From NCBI GenBank assembly GCA_963831705.1, contig CAWHRE010000010.1, positions 806,001 through 870,000 of the forward strand: DNA of 64,000 nt. Reading direction: 5' to 3'. Below the pieces are notes generated by a model. That model did no database searches and was not told the origin of the DNA. It saw only the letters and a program-made list of their open reading frames with translations. The position numbers and the translations under genes are program-made. Positions 20,808 to 30,954 of the stretch are shown here, piece by piece (position 1 is the first letter of the stretch; every line of letters begins with the position of its first letter). The DNA comes from DASQPR01 sp963831705 (GTDB taxonomy: Bacteria; Actinomycetota; Actinomycetes; Mycobacteriales; Micromonosporaceae).

Positions 20808-22596
20808 GGTCGGAGTCCTCGGGGCGACCCGCGGTTGCGACCGGATGCTGCGCGACATCGCCGTTGCGGGACGTCGCGGACGTACTGAGCATTCGGACCG
20901 GCGGCGTCTCCGGTGGCTTCGGTGCGACATCGGCATCCGCCGGTACGAGCGGCAGCGGAGCGCTCACGAGTCGGCCACCGGCTCGGGCCGGCAGGACGAG
21001 GCGGAACTGCGCACCTTGCCCGGGCGCACCCCACGCTTCCAGCCAACCATTGTGCAATCGGGCGTCCTCAAGACTGATCGAGAGGCCAAGACCGGTACCT
21101 CCGGTCTGTCGTGCGCGTGACGGATCGGCCCGCCAGAACCGGTTGAAGACCAGCTTCTCCTCGCCCGGCCGAAGCCCGATGCCATGATCGCGAACAGTGA
21201 CCGCGACGGCCGCGGTATCGGCGCCGAGTGTGACCACCACCGGCCGCCCTTCGCCGTGCTCGACCGCGTTGCCAACCAAGTTGCGCAGGATTCGTTCGGC
21301 GCGGCGAGGATCGACCTCCGCGATCACCGGCTCATCGCCAACGTGAATCTCGATCTCGATGCCAACCCGCTCGGCCAGCGGGTTCAAGCGTTCGACCACC
21401 CGCGTCACGACGGGGACAAGATCGGTCGGCTCGGCGTCAAGGTTGGCGAAGCCGGCATCGAATCGGCTGATCTCCAGCAGATCGGTCAGCAGCTCCTCGA
21501 ACCGATCGAGCTCGGCGTTCAGCAGTTCCGCGCTGCGCGCCATCGGCGGGTCCAGTTCGTCACGGCTGCTGAAGAGCAGATCGGCGGCCATCCGTACGGT
21601 GGTCAGCGGTGTTCGCAGCTCGTGCGACACGTCCGACGTGAACCGCCGCTGCAGGCGCGACATCTCTTCCAGACGCTGGATCTGTCTTTGCAGGTTCGCT
21701 GCCATCTGGTTGAACGAGGCACCCAGCATGGCGAGGTCGTCCTGGCCGACCACTTCCATCCGCTGATCGAGTAGACCGGCCGAGAGGCGCTGTGCGGTCC
21801 GCGCCGCGAGCCGTACCGGCCGGACTACCAGGCGAGTGACCAGCCACACGATGATCGCGAGCAGGGCGACCAGGCTACCGCCGATGATCAGCACCTGATT
21901 ACGCGTCAGATTCGCGGCGGTGGCCTCGGTGTCCAGCGGATAGATGTAGTAGAGCCCATAGACGCCGAGCTTGGCAGCGTCTACCGGCGTGCCGACCACC
22001 AAGCAGGGCCGCAGGTGGGTTTTGTCCGGATTACACACGACGTACTGGTGCGCGGTTTCGTGATTCGCAGCGACCGCCTCGATCAGCGCTGGCGAGATCG
22101 CGTTTGTCGCGCCCTGAATCGCCGGATACGTGTTCTCCACGCTCGGCCGTGCGGCGGGTGGAACGATGACAATCGTCGGACCGCCTCGACCGTACTGGGT
22201 GGAGAGCTGTTGCACGATCTGCGGCAGGGCATAGTTCAGCAACGTAAGGTCGTCCGGCTGCGTACTCTGACTGATTTGGGTCAGTGCGTACTCGACACCC
22301 GGCCGCATCTGGGCTTCCGCCGAATTCACCCGGGCGGTCAGCAGACCGGTCGTGGTGCGCTCGATCACCAGTACGCCGAAGACCGCGACCAGAATCGACG
22401 ACGACACCAGCGTGTACGTCACCATTCGAAGCTGCAACGATCGCCGCCACGTCCGGTGGGCACCGGAGAGTGTCATCCGGACTCGACGGACAGCCGTACG
22501 CAAACGGTGCCGGACGCCATGCGCCGGCCGTCCGGGTCTGGAACCGGACGACCTTCCCGCAGGTGCGGACGTCTTTGACGAGGGAATTGTCGGCAT
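20800..22596 (-). CDS. mtrB: Sensor histidine kinase MtrB
   Basis: A 598-residue membrane histidine kinase. A basic N-terminus leads to TM1 (MVTYTLVSSSILVAVFGVLV) near residue 60, an extracytoplasmic sensor region follows, then TM2 (VLIIGGSLVALLAIIVWLV) near residue 235 and a HAMP domain. The phospho-acceptor His lies in TSDVSHELRTPLTTV near residue 322. N-box RNLVGNAVEHGEG, G-boxes VRDHGIGLRPGEE and GGTGLGLSISL complete the ATPase. It senses envelope/osmotic state and controls cell division and wall genes through MtrA, which lies 16 bases upstream in the same operon. Confidence 0.97.
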   Translation of the reverse strand: MPTIPSSKTSAPAGRSSGSRPGRPAHGVRHRLRTAVRRVRMTLSGAHRTWRRSLQLRMVTYTLVSSSILVAVFGVLVIERTTTGLLTARVNSAEAQMRPGVEYALTQISQSTQPDDLTLLNYALPQIVQQLSTQYGRGGPTIVIVPPAARPSVENTYPAIQGATNAISPALIEAVAANHETAHQYVVCNPDKTHLRPCLVVGTPVDAAKLGVYGLYYIYPLDTEATAANLTRNQVLIIGGSLVALLAIIVWLVTRLVVRPVRLAARTAQRLSAGLLDQRMEVVGQDDLAMLGASFNQMAANLQRQIQRLEEMSRLQRRFTSDVSHELRTPLTTVRMAADLLFSSRDELDPPMARSAELLNAELDRFEELLTDLLEISRFDAGFANLDAEPTDLVPVVTRVVERLNPLAERVGIEIEIHVGDEPVIAEVDPRRAERILRNLVGNAVEHGEGRPVVVTLGADTAAVAVTVRDHGIGLRPGEEKLVFNRFWRADPSRARQTGGTGLGLSISLEDARLHNGWLEAWGAPGQGAQFRLVLPARAGGRLVSAPLPLVPADADVAPKPPETPPVRMLSTSATSRNGDVAQHPVATAGRPEDSDHG

Positions 22597-22612
22597 GGCA
22601 ATCCCGGCGAGT

Positions 22613-23302
22613 TTAGCTGGTTCCGGCCTTGTAGCCCACGCCTCGAACGGTCAGGATGATCTCCGGACGCTCTGGGTCATTCTCGATCTTGGCGCGGAGC
22701 CGCTGGACGTGCACGTTGACGAGGCGAGTGTCGGCCGCGTGCCGGTACCCCCAGACCTGCTCCAGCAGAACCTCGCGCGTGAACACCTGGCGCGGTTTGC
22801 GCGCGAGCGCCACCAGAAGATCGAATTCGAGCGGTGTGAGCTTGACCTCCTGGCCGTCCCGCATGACCAGGTGCGCCGGCACGTCGATGGTGATCTGGCT
22901 GCCGGGCGGCCCGATCGTGAGCATCTCGGGCGCCACGTCCTCGCCCCGCCGCAGGCGGGCCCGCATACGTGCGACCAGCTCCTTCGGCTTGAACGGCTTC
23001 ATCACGTAGTCGTCGGCGCCGGACTCGAGCCCGAGCACGACGTCGACCGTGTCCGTCTTCGCGGTCAGCATGACGATCGGCACGCCGGACTCGCCACGGA
23101 TGGCGCGGCACACATCGATTCCACTCATGCCGGGAAGCATCAGGTCGAGCAGGACGATGTCCGGCCGTACCTCGCGGAACGCGGACAGCGCGCGTTCGCC
23201 GTCGGCGACGAACGCCGGCGCGAAGCCTTCGCTACGCAGGACGATGCCGAGCATTTCCGCGAGCGCGGGGTCGTCATCGACCACCAGGACGCGGGCTCTC
23301 AT
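22613..23302 (-). CDS. mtrA: Response regulator MtrA
   Basis: A 229-residue OmpR/PhoB-type regulator. Its receiver domain has acidic residues VVDDD near 8-11, phospho-acceptor D53 (LLDLMLPG) and K102 (VMKPFKP); its winged-helix DNA-binding domain has LTPLEFDLLVALARKPRQVF and VDVHV-like recognition helix VNVHVQRLRAKIEND. The ATG at 23302 gives the MRARVLVVDDD start seen in the family. First gene of mtrA-mtrB-lpqB-comF. In mycobacteria tmk lies between mtrA and ahcY; here it is absent, and ahcY is the next gene upstream. Confidence 0.97.
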   Translation of the reverse strand: MRARVLVVDDDPALAEMLGIVLRSEGFAPAFVADGERALSAFREVRPDIVLLDLMLPGMSGIDVCRAIRGESGVPIVMLTAKTDTVDVVLGLESGADDYVMKPFKPKELVARMRARLRRGEDVAPEMLTIGPPGSQITIDVPAHLVMRDGQEVKLTPLEFDLLVALARKPRQVFTREVLLEQVWGYRHAADTRLVNVHVQRLRAKIENDPERPEIILTVRGVGYKAGTS

Positions 23303-23512
23303 GGACTCCAAGTTTCCATCTCCGGGATATCCGGGGGCCTCCGAGCGCATATTCCGCCGGGGTACACCCCTGTGTCAGGGATAGGTCGACGCGACGATCG
23401 CCAACATCATGATTTCTACCGACGTGACCAGACGGTAGCGGCTGTTCAGGTCGAAATCTACCGGGGTTGGATAGGAAACGCCCTGGCTGACCCTGCGTCA
23501 TGCCACAAATAA

Positions 23513-23546
23513 CGTGGGTCGGCCCGGAAATCCGGGCCGACCCACG
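23513..23546 (-). terminator. Rho-independent terminator after ahcY
   Basis: Perfect 16-bp stem: CGTGGGTCGGCCCGGA (23513-23528) and TCCGGGCCGACCCACG (23531-23546), two-base loop, followed on the minus strand by TTATTTG. It lies 20 bases beyond the ahcY stop and separates it from mtrA. Confidence 0.85.
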
Positions 23547-23566
23547 CGTTCAAATCAACGAAATTC

Positions 23567-25033
<1,467 letters not shown>

Positions 25034-25468
25034 GAACGAACCCCTTGGAAAACGTGACAGCGTCAGGCGCTGATCAACATGAATGGACGCGTAAAAATTG
25101 GCGGCTGGGCCAATTCGGCTTGACCACCATAACGTGCGCGTCGATGCGACGAGGGTGCCGGTGGCGGTACCGGTGGTGGCCGGACCCGGACAGCGTGCGG
25201 GGCGGGGACCACGGAATGGAAAGTCCATTTCGGTGGTCGCCGCCCCAGCACTTCCCCCCGGTTTGGTTCCCCGCGCGTAGCCCTGACCTAAGTCCTTGCT
25301 AACGCTGCGTGGTTAAAGAATCACATTTGGTAACGGATATGTCAAGGCAAATCTGGAAGATTCTCGCCAGTAACACTAATCGGGCGAATGACTCTTTTGC
25401 CTGCTCAAGCTACGTACGAGCGGATCATGTACACGCGTCCCCGTCACCGTGCGTAGTTTCGGCCAGTA
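25034..25468. other. Gene-free region upstream of ahcY
   Basis: 435 bases without a gene, relatively A+T-rich for this genome between 25300 and 25400. It carries a likely ahcY promoter (25317-25345). I looked for an S-adenosylhomocysteine riboswitch and could not recognise its conserved core. A short inverted repeat (AATGGA/TCCATT, around 25215-25230) is present with no clear role. Confidence 0.5.
25317..25345 (-). promoter_or_regulatory. Candidate sigma-70-type promoter for ahcY
   Basis: On the minus strand TTGACA (25345-25340) is followed, 17 bases later, by TGTGATTCT, giving a consensus -35, ideal spacing and an extended -10 (GATTCT, with the key A2 and T6). It points towards ahcY, about 285 bases upstream of its start, implying a long 5' leader or a second promoter nearer the gene. 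Confidence 0.45.
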
Positions 25469-26644
25469 TCAGGCGGTGACGCCGGTGGTCGCGACGAAAA
25501 TCGTGCCGTCACCGCGGACCGATAGACACCGACCGGCCGGGCCGAACGCCGACTGACCGGCGCGAAGATCCATCGGCGTACCGTCGTCGAGCACCACGGT
25601 GCCGGTGACGCAGAACACGATCCGCGGGCCGGCGGCCGGCAACTCCACGAGGCCGCCGGAGCGAGTCACGGTCATGCGGACGAGCGCGAATTCCGCTGCC
25701 GGTACCGGCCACGTCACCATGTCCTCGGCCATGTCGCCGGATAGAACGACCGGTTTGACGACCGGATCGGGCAGTACTTCGAAGCGCAGTACCCGGAGCA
25801 GTTCGTCAACGTCGACGCGCTTGGGCGTAAAGCCGCCGCGAAGCACGTTGTCGCTGGACGCGAGCAGCTCCACACCCGTACCCGAGAGGTAGGCGTGCAG
25901 ATTGCCGTCCGGCATCCAGATCCCTTCGCCGGAGCCGAGCTGTACGTGGTTCAGCAGCAGCGCGACCACGACAGCCATGTCTTCCGGGAACCGATCGCCG
26001 AGTTCGCCGACGTAGTCGAGTCCGAGCCGCCGAGCCGCCGGTACGACCGCTGCGACGATCCCTCGACGCTCACTCGACGGCCAGCGCAGCAGCATCGACA
26101 CGGCCGAGCGGAGACGCTGCTCCACGCTGCCTGCCCGGAGGGCGTCGACGACGGGAGTCAGCGCTGGCACGCCCAGTGTTTCGATCACGTCCGCCGACCG
26201 ACGGGGATCGCGGAAGCCACACAGCGTGTCGAAGTCGTCGAGCGCGACGAGCAGTTCCGGCTTCGCGTACGGGTCGGTGTAGAGCCGCCGCTCGACCGGC
26301 ACACCGGCCTCCTCGGCGTACCGTCGGGCGGCCGTGGCCGGGTCGGGGTGCGCTTGCAGGGACAGTGGCGAGGCAGCGGCGAGAACCTTGAGCATGAACG
26401 GCAGACGGGGTCCAAAATGTTCGACCGACTCCGGGCCGAGTAGCGCGACCGGATCGGCCGAGATCGCGTCGTCGAGTCGTACCGAGACGTCGCCGCGGAC
26501 GACCGACGACGGGCTGTCGGGATGAGCGCCCATCCAGAGTTCGGCTTCCGGCTGCGGGGTGGGCTCGGGTCGGCCCTGCATCGTGGCGATCGCCGTTCGC
26601 GAGCCCCACGAATAGCACCGAATCGGACTTACCAGCAGCTCCAT
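25469..26644 (-). CDS. manA: Mannose-6-phosphate isomerase, class I
   Basis: A 391-residue cupin enzyme interconverting fructose-6-phosphate and mannose-6-phosphate, the entry to GDP-mannose. Zinc ligands and active-site regions are visible: MLKVLAAASPLSLQAHPDP (Gln/His), TDPYAKPELLVAL (Glu), GNLHAYLSGTGVELLASSDN (His) and RGGFTPKRVDV. The start MELLVSPIRCYSWG at 26644 follows a GGGATGA site; ATG 26668 adds eight residues. It is followed upstream by the CDF transporter and SIS isomerase on the same strand, in the actinobacterial manA-SIS-manB order. Confidence 0.95.
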   Translation of the reverse strand: MELLVSPIRCYSWGSRTAIATMQGRPEPTPQPEAELWMGAHPDSPSSVVRGDVSVRLDDAISADPVALLGPESVEHFGPRLPFMLKVLAAASPLSLQAHPDPATAARRYAEEAGVPVERRLYTDPYAKPELLVALDDFDTLCGFRDPRRSADVIETLGVPALTPVVDALRAGSVEQRLRSAVSMLLRWPSSERRGIVAAVVPAARRLGLDYVGELGDRFPEDMAVVVALLLNHVQLGSGEGIWMPDGNLHAYLSGTGVELLASSDNVLRGGFTPKRVDVDELLRVLRFEVLPDPVVKPVVLSGDMAEDMVTWPVPAAEFALVRMTVTRSGGLVELPAAGPRIVFCVTGTVVLDDGTPMDLRAGQSAFGPAGRCLSVRGDGTIFVATTGVTA

Positions 26645-26680
26645 CTCATCCCTCCCCCGCCGAAGCACGTAGCGAGTTAC

Positions 26681-27616
26681 TTACCCGGCTTTGCCCTTGT
26701 CGATGCCGCGATCAATGTCAGGCTCGAGGAAAATCACCCGGGCTATCGGTACGGCGTCCCGGATGCGCACCTCGGCCGCATCGATCGCGTTCGCGACGTC
26801 TCTCGCGGACGTACTGCCGAGGACCGCGATCTTAGCCGCTACCAGCAATTCTTCGGGGCCGAGATGCATCGTACGCATATGGATGATCGACTCCACGCCG
26901 ACCGTACCGACGATCGCCGACTCGATCGCCGCCACGTGGTCATCGGTCGCGGACTCGCCCAGCAGAAGACTCTTCGTCTCGATCGCCAGCACGAACGCGA
27001 TCGTGACCAGCAGCGATCCGATGGCCAGCGTACCGATGCCGTCCCAGACGCCGTCGCCGGTGATCAGGGTGAGCCCGACGCCGAACAACGCGAACACGAG
27101 GCCGATCAACGCCGCGAAGTCTTCGAGCAGGACCACCGGCAGCTCCGGCGCGCGGGCATGCCGGACGAACGCCACCCACGAGGCACCGGCGCGAATGTGG
27201 TTTGCCTCACCGATCGCGGTACGGAACGACATCGACTCCAGGCCGATCGCGATCACGAGGACGGTGATCGGCACCCACTTCCACTTGTCGATCGCCTCCG
27301 GGTGCTGAACCTTGTGCACGCCTTCGTACAGGGCGAATAGGCCACCGACGCTGAACAACACGATCGAGACGATGAACGCATAGATATAGCGCTCACGCCC
27401 GTACCCGAAGGGGTGTTGGGGTGTTGCCTCCCGGGTGGAGCGCTTCCCACCGACCAGCAGCAACACCTGGTTGCCGGAGTCGGCGAACGAGTGAATGGCC
27501 TCGGCCAGCATGGATGACGAGCCGGTCAGCAGAAACGCGATCAACTTCGTCAGCGCGATGCCGACGTTCGCGAGCAGGGCGGCAATGACCGCCTTCGTAC
27601 CTCCGCCTGCGCTCAC
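26681..27616 (-). CDS. Cation diffusion facilitator (CDF) transporter
   Basis: A 311-residue metal-ion/proton antiporter. Signatures: LLTGSSSMLAEAIHSFADSG (TM2 His/Asp metal site), GGKRSTREATPQHPFGYGRE (conserved loop after TM2), VVLLEDFAALIGLVFALFGV (TM5 Glu-Asp variant) and a C-terminal cytoplasmic domain (DVANAIDAAEVRIRDAVPIA, then IFLEPDID). It probably exports divalent cations such as Zn2+, Mn2+ or Fe2+; the exact ion is not predictable. Its start overlaps the end of the SIS-isomerase gene by four bases, indicating co-translation within the manA cluster. Confidence 0.9.
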   Translation of the reverse strand: MSAGGGTKAVIAALLANVGIALTKLIAFLLTGSSSMLAEAIHSFADSGNQVLLLVGGKRSTREATPQHPFGYGRERYIYAFIVSIVLFSVGGLFALYEGVHKVQHPEAIDKWKWVPITVLVIAIGLESMSFRTAIGEANHIRAGASWVAFVRHARAPELPVVLLEDFAALIGLVFALFGVGLTLITGDGVWDGIGTLAIGSLLVTIAFVLAIETKSLLLGESATDDHVAAIESAIVGTVGVESIIHMRTMHLGPEELLVAAKIAVLGSTSARDVANAIDAAEVRIRDAVPIARVIFLEPDIDRGIDKGKAG

Positions 27617-28809
27617 GGTCGCAGGCGCTCCTTCATCTCCTCGACGGCAGGCACCGCCATCGGGTCGAGGCCGTGCGCCATCGCCAAATAGATCGAAGCG
27701 AAGTCCGGTACGGCAACGAGCGACGCGAGCCGCTCCAGCGCCGAACCACCCTCGGCGGTCAGCACGGTAACGCGGATCCCGCGCTCCTCCGCGATCCCCT
27801 GAACCGCTTCGGCCCGGCGCTCTTCCACGGCGGCCGGTTCGTTGTCGTCGCGCAGGTCATCTTCCAGGCCGCCGTCGCGCAGCAGAACGATGCGCAAACG
27901 GGTACGGGTGTCGTCTTCGTCGTCCGGATCCGCGAAAATGTCCCGCTTGGATTCGGCCAGCGCACCGAACACACCGTCGAGTACGCCGACCCGGCCACGA
28001 CCGGCCTCGCCAAGAGCGCCACCGATCGCGGGATAGCGCGCGTTCGAGGACAGCGTGTCGGCGAACCGGCGAGCGGCCACGGTCGCGAGCGGCGACGAGC
28101 CCCAGATGATCGGGATCGAACCGGCGATGTCGAGCGCGAGCGCCTTGGCCGGGTTCACGAATGACTCGGCGGCCGGGCGACAACGATCCGCGTCACTGTC
28201 CAACCGCGCCGCGGTCTCCGCCAGATCCGCCTCGTTGACCTTGACCAGCCCGAGCGAGCGAGCGGCAAGCAGCACCGGGACCGACAGCGCCCAGATGCTC
28301 GCGCGAGCCGGCGCCCGGCGCGGTACCGCGATGAACGGCGCACGCGCCCGCATGGCCAGCTCGTGCAATTGCGAGTCCGGAGGTCCGATCGCGACCAACC
28401 GAGCGCCACGTCGGGCGGCCGCATCGGCGGCTCCGAGCGCCTCTGGACTGCGCCCGGACGCCGAGACGGCGATGACGACGTCGGCCGCGCCCACCCAACC
28501 CGGTACGCCCGGACTGCGGTGCGTGATCACCGGCACCGGACAACGCGTCCCGGCGACGGTCGCGAGCAAATCCCCGGTACGCGCGGCCGTACCCTGACCT
28601 GCCACGACGACGGCACGGGGACGCCCCTCGTCGCCGAGGGACGAAAGGTTGGTTTCAGCGGCCAGCGCGGCCGATTCCCGGACCTGGGAACCGGCTGACG
28701 CGGTCGCACGGAGCATCTGTCCCGGATCGGCCGCCTCGAGCGAAGCGACGTCGTTCAGGAGCTGCTCGTCGACGGTACGGCTACCTCGGACGCCGGCGGT
28801 CCCGTCCAC
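27613..28809 (-). CDS. SIS-domain isomerase (phosphoglucose/phosphomannose isomerase-like)
   Basis: A 398-residue protein with two sugar-isomerase (SIS) folds. SIS1 (about 65-190) shows VVVAGQGTAARTGDLLATVA and ADVVIAVSASGRSPEAL; SIS2 (about 230-395) shows IAGSIPIIWGSSPLATVAAR and ends EEMKERLRP. It matches the bifunctional PGI/PMI-like family (Rv3256c type) between manA and manB. Archaeal homologues isomerise glucose- and mannose-phosphates; activity in this group is uncertain. The GTG start at 28809 lies two bases after the Trm112 stop. Confidence 0.88.
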   Translation of the reverse strand: MDGTAGVRGSRTVDEQLLNDVASLEAADPGQMLRATASAGSQVRESAALAAETNLSSLGDEGRPRAVVVAGQGTAARTGDLLATVAGTRCPVPVITHRSPGVPGWVGAADVVIAVSASGRSPEALGAADAAARRGARLVAIGPPDSQLHELAMRARAPFIAVPRRAPARASIWALSVPVLLAARSLGLVKVNEADLAETAARLDSDADRCRPAAESFVNPAKALALDIAGSIPIIWGSSPLATVAARRFADTLSSNARYPAIGGALGEAGRGRVGVLDGVFGALAESKRDIFADPDDEDDTRTRLRIVLLRDGGLEDDLRDDNEPAAVEERRAEAVQGIAEERGIRVTVLTAEGGSALERLASLVAVPDFASIYLAMAHGLDPMAVPAVEEMKERLRP

Positions 28810-28811
28810 GG

Positions 28812-28997
28812 TCAGTCCTGCCCGGTAGGCGCCGACAGCGCCTCGTCGAGGAGCAGCACCGGGATGTCATCCCGGATCGGGTATACCCGACCGCACTCGG
28901 TGCACGTCAACGTCTCCGCCGCCTGGTCGTACGTCAACGGCGCGTGATGCGTGTCCGGGCAGGCGAGGATCTCCAATAGCTGGGGGTCCAGGGCCAT
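28812..28997 (-). CDS. Trm112 family zinc protein
   Basis: A 61-residue protein, MALDPQLLEILACPDTHHAPL, with a zinc-ribbon type CxxC (TCTECGRVYPIRDDIPVLLL). Eukaryotic Trm112 activates methyltransferases acting on tRNA, rRNA and release factors; bacterial members are often found beside manB and SIS genes and their partner is unknown. The first knuckle has one Cys (ACPDTH) rather than CxxC, which is common in the bacterial branch. It is tightly coupled to the SIS gene downstream and lies 26 bases from the manB stop. Confidence 0.92.
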   Translation of the reverse strand: MALDPQLLEILACPDTHHAPLTYDQAAETLTCTECGRVYPIRDDIPVLLLDEALSAPTGQD

Positions 28998-29023
28998 CGG
29001 TCACTCCTTAATTCGGTTCGGCT

Positions 29024-30415
29024 TCAGGCGCGCACGATCGCGAGCGTGGTGTCGCGCAGTTGCTCCATCCGATCCCTTGTCGGTGCCTCGGCGTTCAGCC
29101 GGAGCAACGGCTCCGTGTTGGACGGACGGAGGTTGATCCAACTGCCATCGTCGAATCGTACGGTCAAACCGTCGAGATGATCCGTCTGCACGCCGGATCC
29201 GGTCGCGACCAGTTGATTCTCGACCTCGACCAACTTCGCGGCCGGGTCGGTCACGGTCGAGTTGATCTCGCCTGAACTGACGTACCGCTCGAACTCCGCA
29301 GCGAACTCGGACAGCGGCAAGTCCTGCCCGCCGAGCGCGGCCAGCATGTGCATCGCGGCCAGCATGCCGGTGTCGGCGCCCCAGAAGTCACGGAAGTAGT
29401 AGTGCGCGGAGTGCTCGCCACCGAAGGCGGCCCCGGTCCGGGCCATCTCGGCCTTGATGAACGAGTGACCGACCCGCGTACGGACCGGCGTACCTCCGCT
29501 CTCGGCAATGATCTCCGGGACCGCGGACGACGTGATCAGGTTGTGAATGATCACCGCACCGGGGTGTTTGGCCAGCTCACGTGTTGCCACAAGAGCGGTC
29601 ACGGCGCTCGGCGACACAGGCGCTCCGAGCTCATCGATGATGAAGCAGCGGTCCGCATCGCCGTCGAACGCAACCCCGATGTCCGCGCCATGTGCGACCA
29701 CGGCTTTCTGCAGGTCGACAAGGTTGGCGGGCTCCAGCGGGTTCGCTTCGTGGTTCGGGAACGTTCCGTCAAGTTCGAAATAAAGGGGTTCGATATCGAG
29801 CGGCAGAGCCGCCAACTTCTCGTCCCCCAAGACCGCAGGAACCGTGTACCCGCCCATGCCGTTTCCGGCGTCGATCACCACCTTCAACCGCCGAATCCCG
29901 GTGAGGTCGACGAGCCCCCGCAGGTGTTCCGCGTATTCGAGAAGAAGGTCTCGATCTTCGATCGAGCCGATTTTCTCTGCCGTTTTGACGGCTTCGCCGT
30001 CGAGGATCGCCTGGGCGACGTCCCGGATCGCCGACAGGCCGGTGTCCTGCCCGATGGGCAGCGCCGCTGCGCGGCACATTTTGATGCCGTTGTACTGCGC
30101 CGGATTGTGACTCGCCGTGAACATCGCACCGGGAATGTTCAACTTGCCGGCGGCGAAGTAAAGGAGGTCCGTCGATCCAAGACCGGCCATGATGACGTTC
30201 GCACCTTGGGACGCAGCGCCCTCGGCGAAGGCCTGGGCGAGCGACGGCGACGAGGGCCGCATGTCGTGCGCGATGACGATCGAGTCGACCGGTCCTTCGC
30301 GGCGGAGGACTTGGATAAACGCGGTACCGATGGAGCGCGCAACATCGTCGTTGAGCTGGTCCGGAACGGTGCCCCGGACGTCATACGCCTTCACGAATTG
30401 CCGTAAATCGGTCAC
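29024..30415 (-). CDS. manB: Phosphomannomutase/phosphoglucomutase
   Basis: A 463-residue alpha-D-phosphohexomutase converting mannose-6-P to mannose-1-P (and possibly glucose phosphates). The four active-site loops are present: phosphoserine loop MFTASHNPAQYNGIK, metal loop AFDGDADRCFIID, sugar loop FGGEHSAHYYFRDFWG and phosphate-binding RPSNTEPLLRLNAEA. The start is taken as GTG 30415 (VTDLRQFVKAYDVRGTVP), the normal family N-terminus. The same frame stays open to 30832, but that extension is an AbiEi-like remnant plus repeat DNA and is not part of this enzyme. Confidence 0.93.
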   Translation of the reverse strand: MTDLRQFVKAYDVRGTVPDQLNDDVARSIGTAFIQVLRREGPVDSIVIAHDMRPSSPSLAQAFAEGAASQGANVIMAGLGSTDLLYFAAGKLNIPGAMFTASHNPAQYNGIKMCRAAALPIGQDTGLSAIRDVAQAILDGEAVKTAEKIGSIEDRDLLLEYAEHLRGLVDLTGIRRLKVVIDAGNGMGGYTVPAVLGDEKLAALPLDIEPLYFELDGTFPNHEANPLEPANLVDLQKAVVAHGADIGVAFDGDADRCFIIDELGAPVSPSAVTALVATRELAKHPGAVIIHNLITSSAVPEIIAESGGTPVRTRVGHSFIKAEMARTGAAFGGEHSAHYYFRDFWGADTGMLAAMHMLAALGGQDLPLSEFAAEFERYVSSGEINSTVTDPAAKLVEVENQLVATGSGVQTDHLDGLTVRFDDGSWINLRPSNTEPLLRLNAEAPTRDRMEQLRDTTLAIVRA

Positions 30416-30503
30416 AGTCTTCTCGCTCCTCAGCGGGCAGTGGGCCTCAGCCGAGCCTACCGGCCGCCCTTTGGCACCCTTCGCTCGCTGACGGACTTCC
30501 TGT

Positions 30504-30555
30504 GTGATCGCGAAGGGTTGAACGTGCATCCGCACGTCTATGCCTTCGTGATCAT
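30504..30555. repeat. Palindromic repeat family B, copy 1
   Basis: About 52 bases: TGATCGCGAAGG and its near complement CCTTCGTGATCA as outer arms, and an inner hairpin ACGTGCATCCGCACGT. The second copy lies at 30887. It cuts the 3' end of the AbiEi-like remnant. Confidence 0.8.
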
Positions 30556-30559
30556 GCAT

Positions 30560-30832
30560 GAGCGGCGGTCGCAAGGTTGTGGATCGCGGCGCCGATGAGT
30601 TCTGCTGCGGTGTGGTGGCTGAGCACGCCCCGACGCCGGCGGCCAACAAGGCGGCCCACATACTCGCTTCCCGTGACAGCTCGCCGCTGAAGGTCGCGTA
30701 AGTCGCCCGATGAACGTTCTGCCACCGGCCGGACCGAATCCGAGCCAAGATCGCATCTCGCGTTAGGCCAGCGTCAAGAGCCTGGCGACGCGATACCACC
30801 CCGCATTGATTTCGAGCGATCCTTCGAAGCAC
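30560..30832 (-). pseudogene. Truncated AbiEi/DUF559-type antitoxin-domain gene
   Basis: The minus-strand frame from ATG 30832 reads CGVVSRRQALDAGLTRDAIL, then SGRWQNVHRATYATFSGEL and ASMWAALLAAGVGA. This is the winged-helix N-terminus of the actinobacterial AbiEi-like/DUF559 proteins (type IV toxin-antitoxin and nuclease-like families). One base appears missing near 30629; in the other frame the sequence continues VLSHHTAAELIGAAIHNLAT and stops, so the nuclease-like C-terminus is gone. The fragment is bracketed by the two family B palindromes. It is a remnant of a larger gene. The open frame runs on into manB by chance. Confidence 0.7.
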
Positions 30833-30886
30833 GAAGAGATTCTGCCGTCACGCCCGCGCCGCTACCAGCCCTTGTGGACAGTGCCA

Positions 30887-30942
30887 TATGATCGCGAAGG
30901 GTTGAACGTGCATCTGCACGTCTATCCCTTCGCGATCATATG
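30887..30942. repeat. Palindromic repeat family B, copy 2
   Basis: Outer arms CATATGATCGCGAAGGG and CCCTTCGCGATCATATG (17 bp, perfect) enclose an inner hairpin ACGTGCA/TGCACGT. It lies between the AbiEi-like remnant and the aldehyde dehydrogenase stop. Confidence 0.85.
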
Positions 30943-30954
30943 GAGAACGACGGA

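Noticed and set aside
25034..25468. Possible SAH riboswitch upstream of ahcY
   Set aside because: I could not identify the conserved SAH riboswitch core or its pseudoknot; a covariance-model search would decide.
29024..30832. A 602-residue reading of manB with a 139-residue N-terminal extension
   Set aside because: The extension is a truncated AbiEi-like fragment followed by palindromic repeat sequence; normal ManB starts at GTG 30415.
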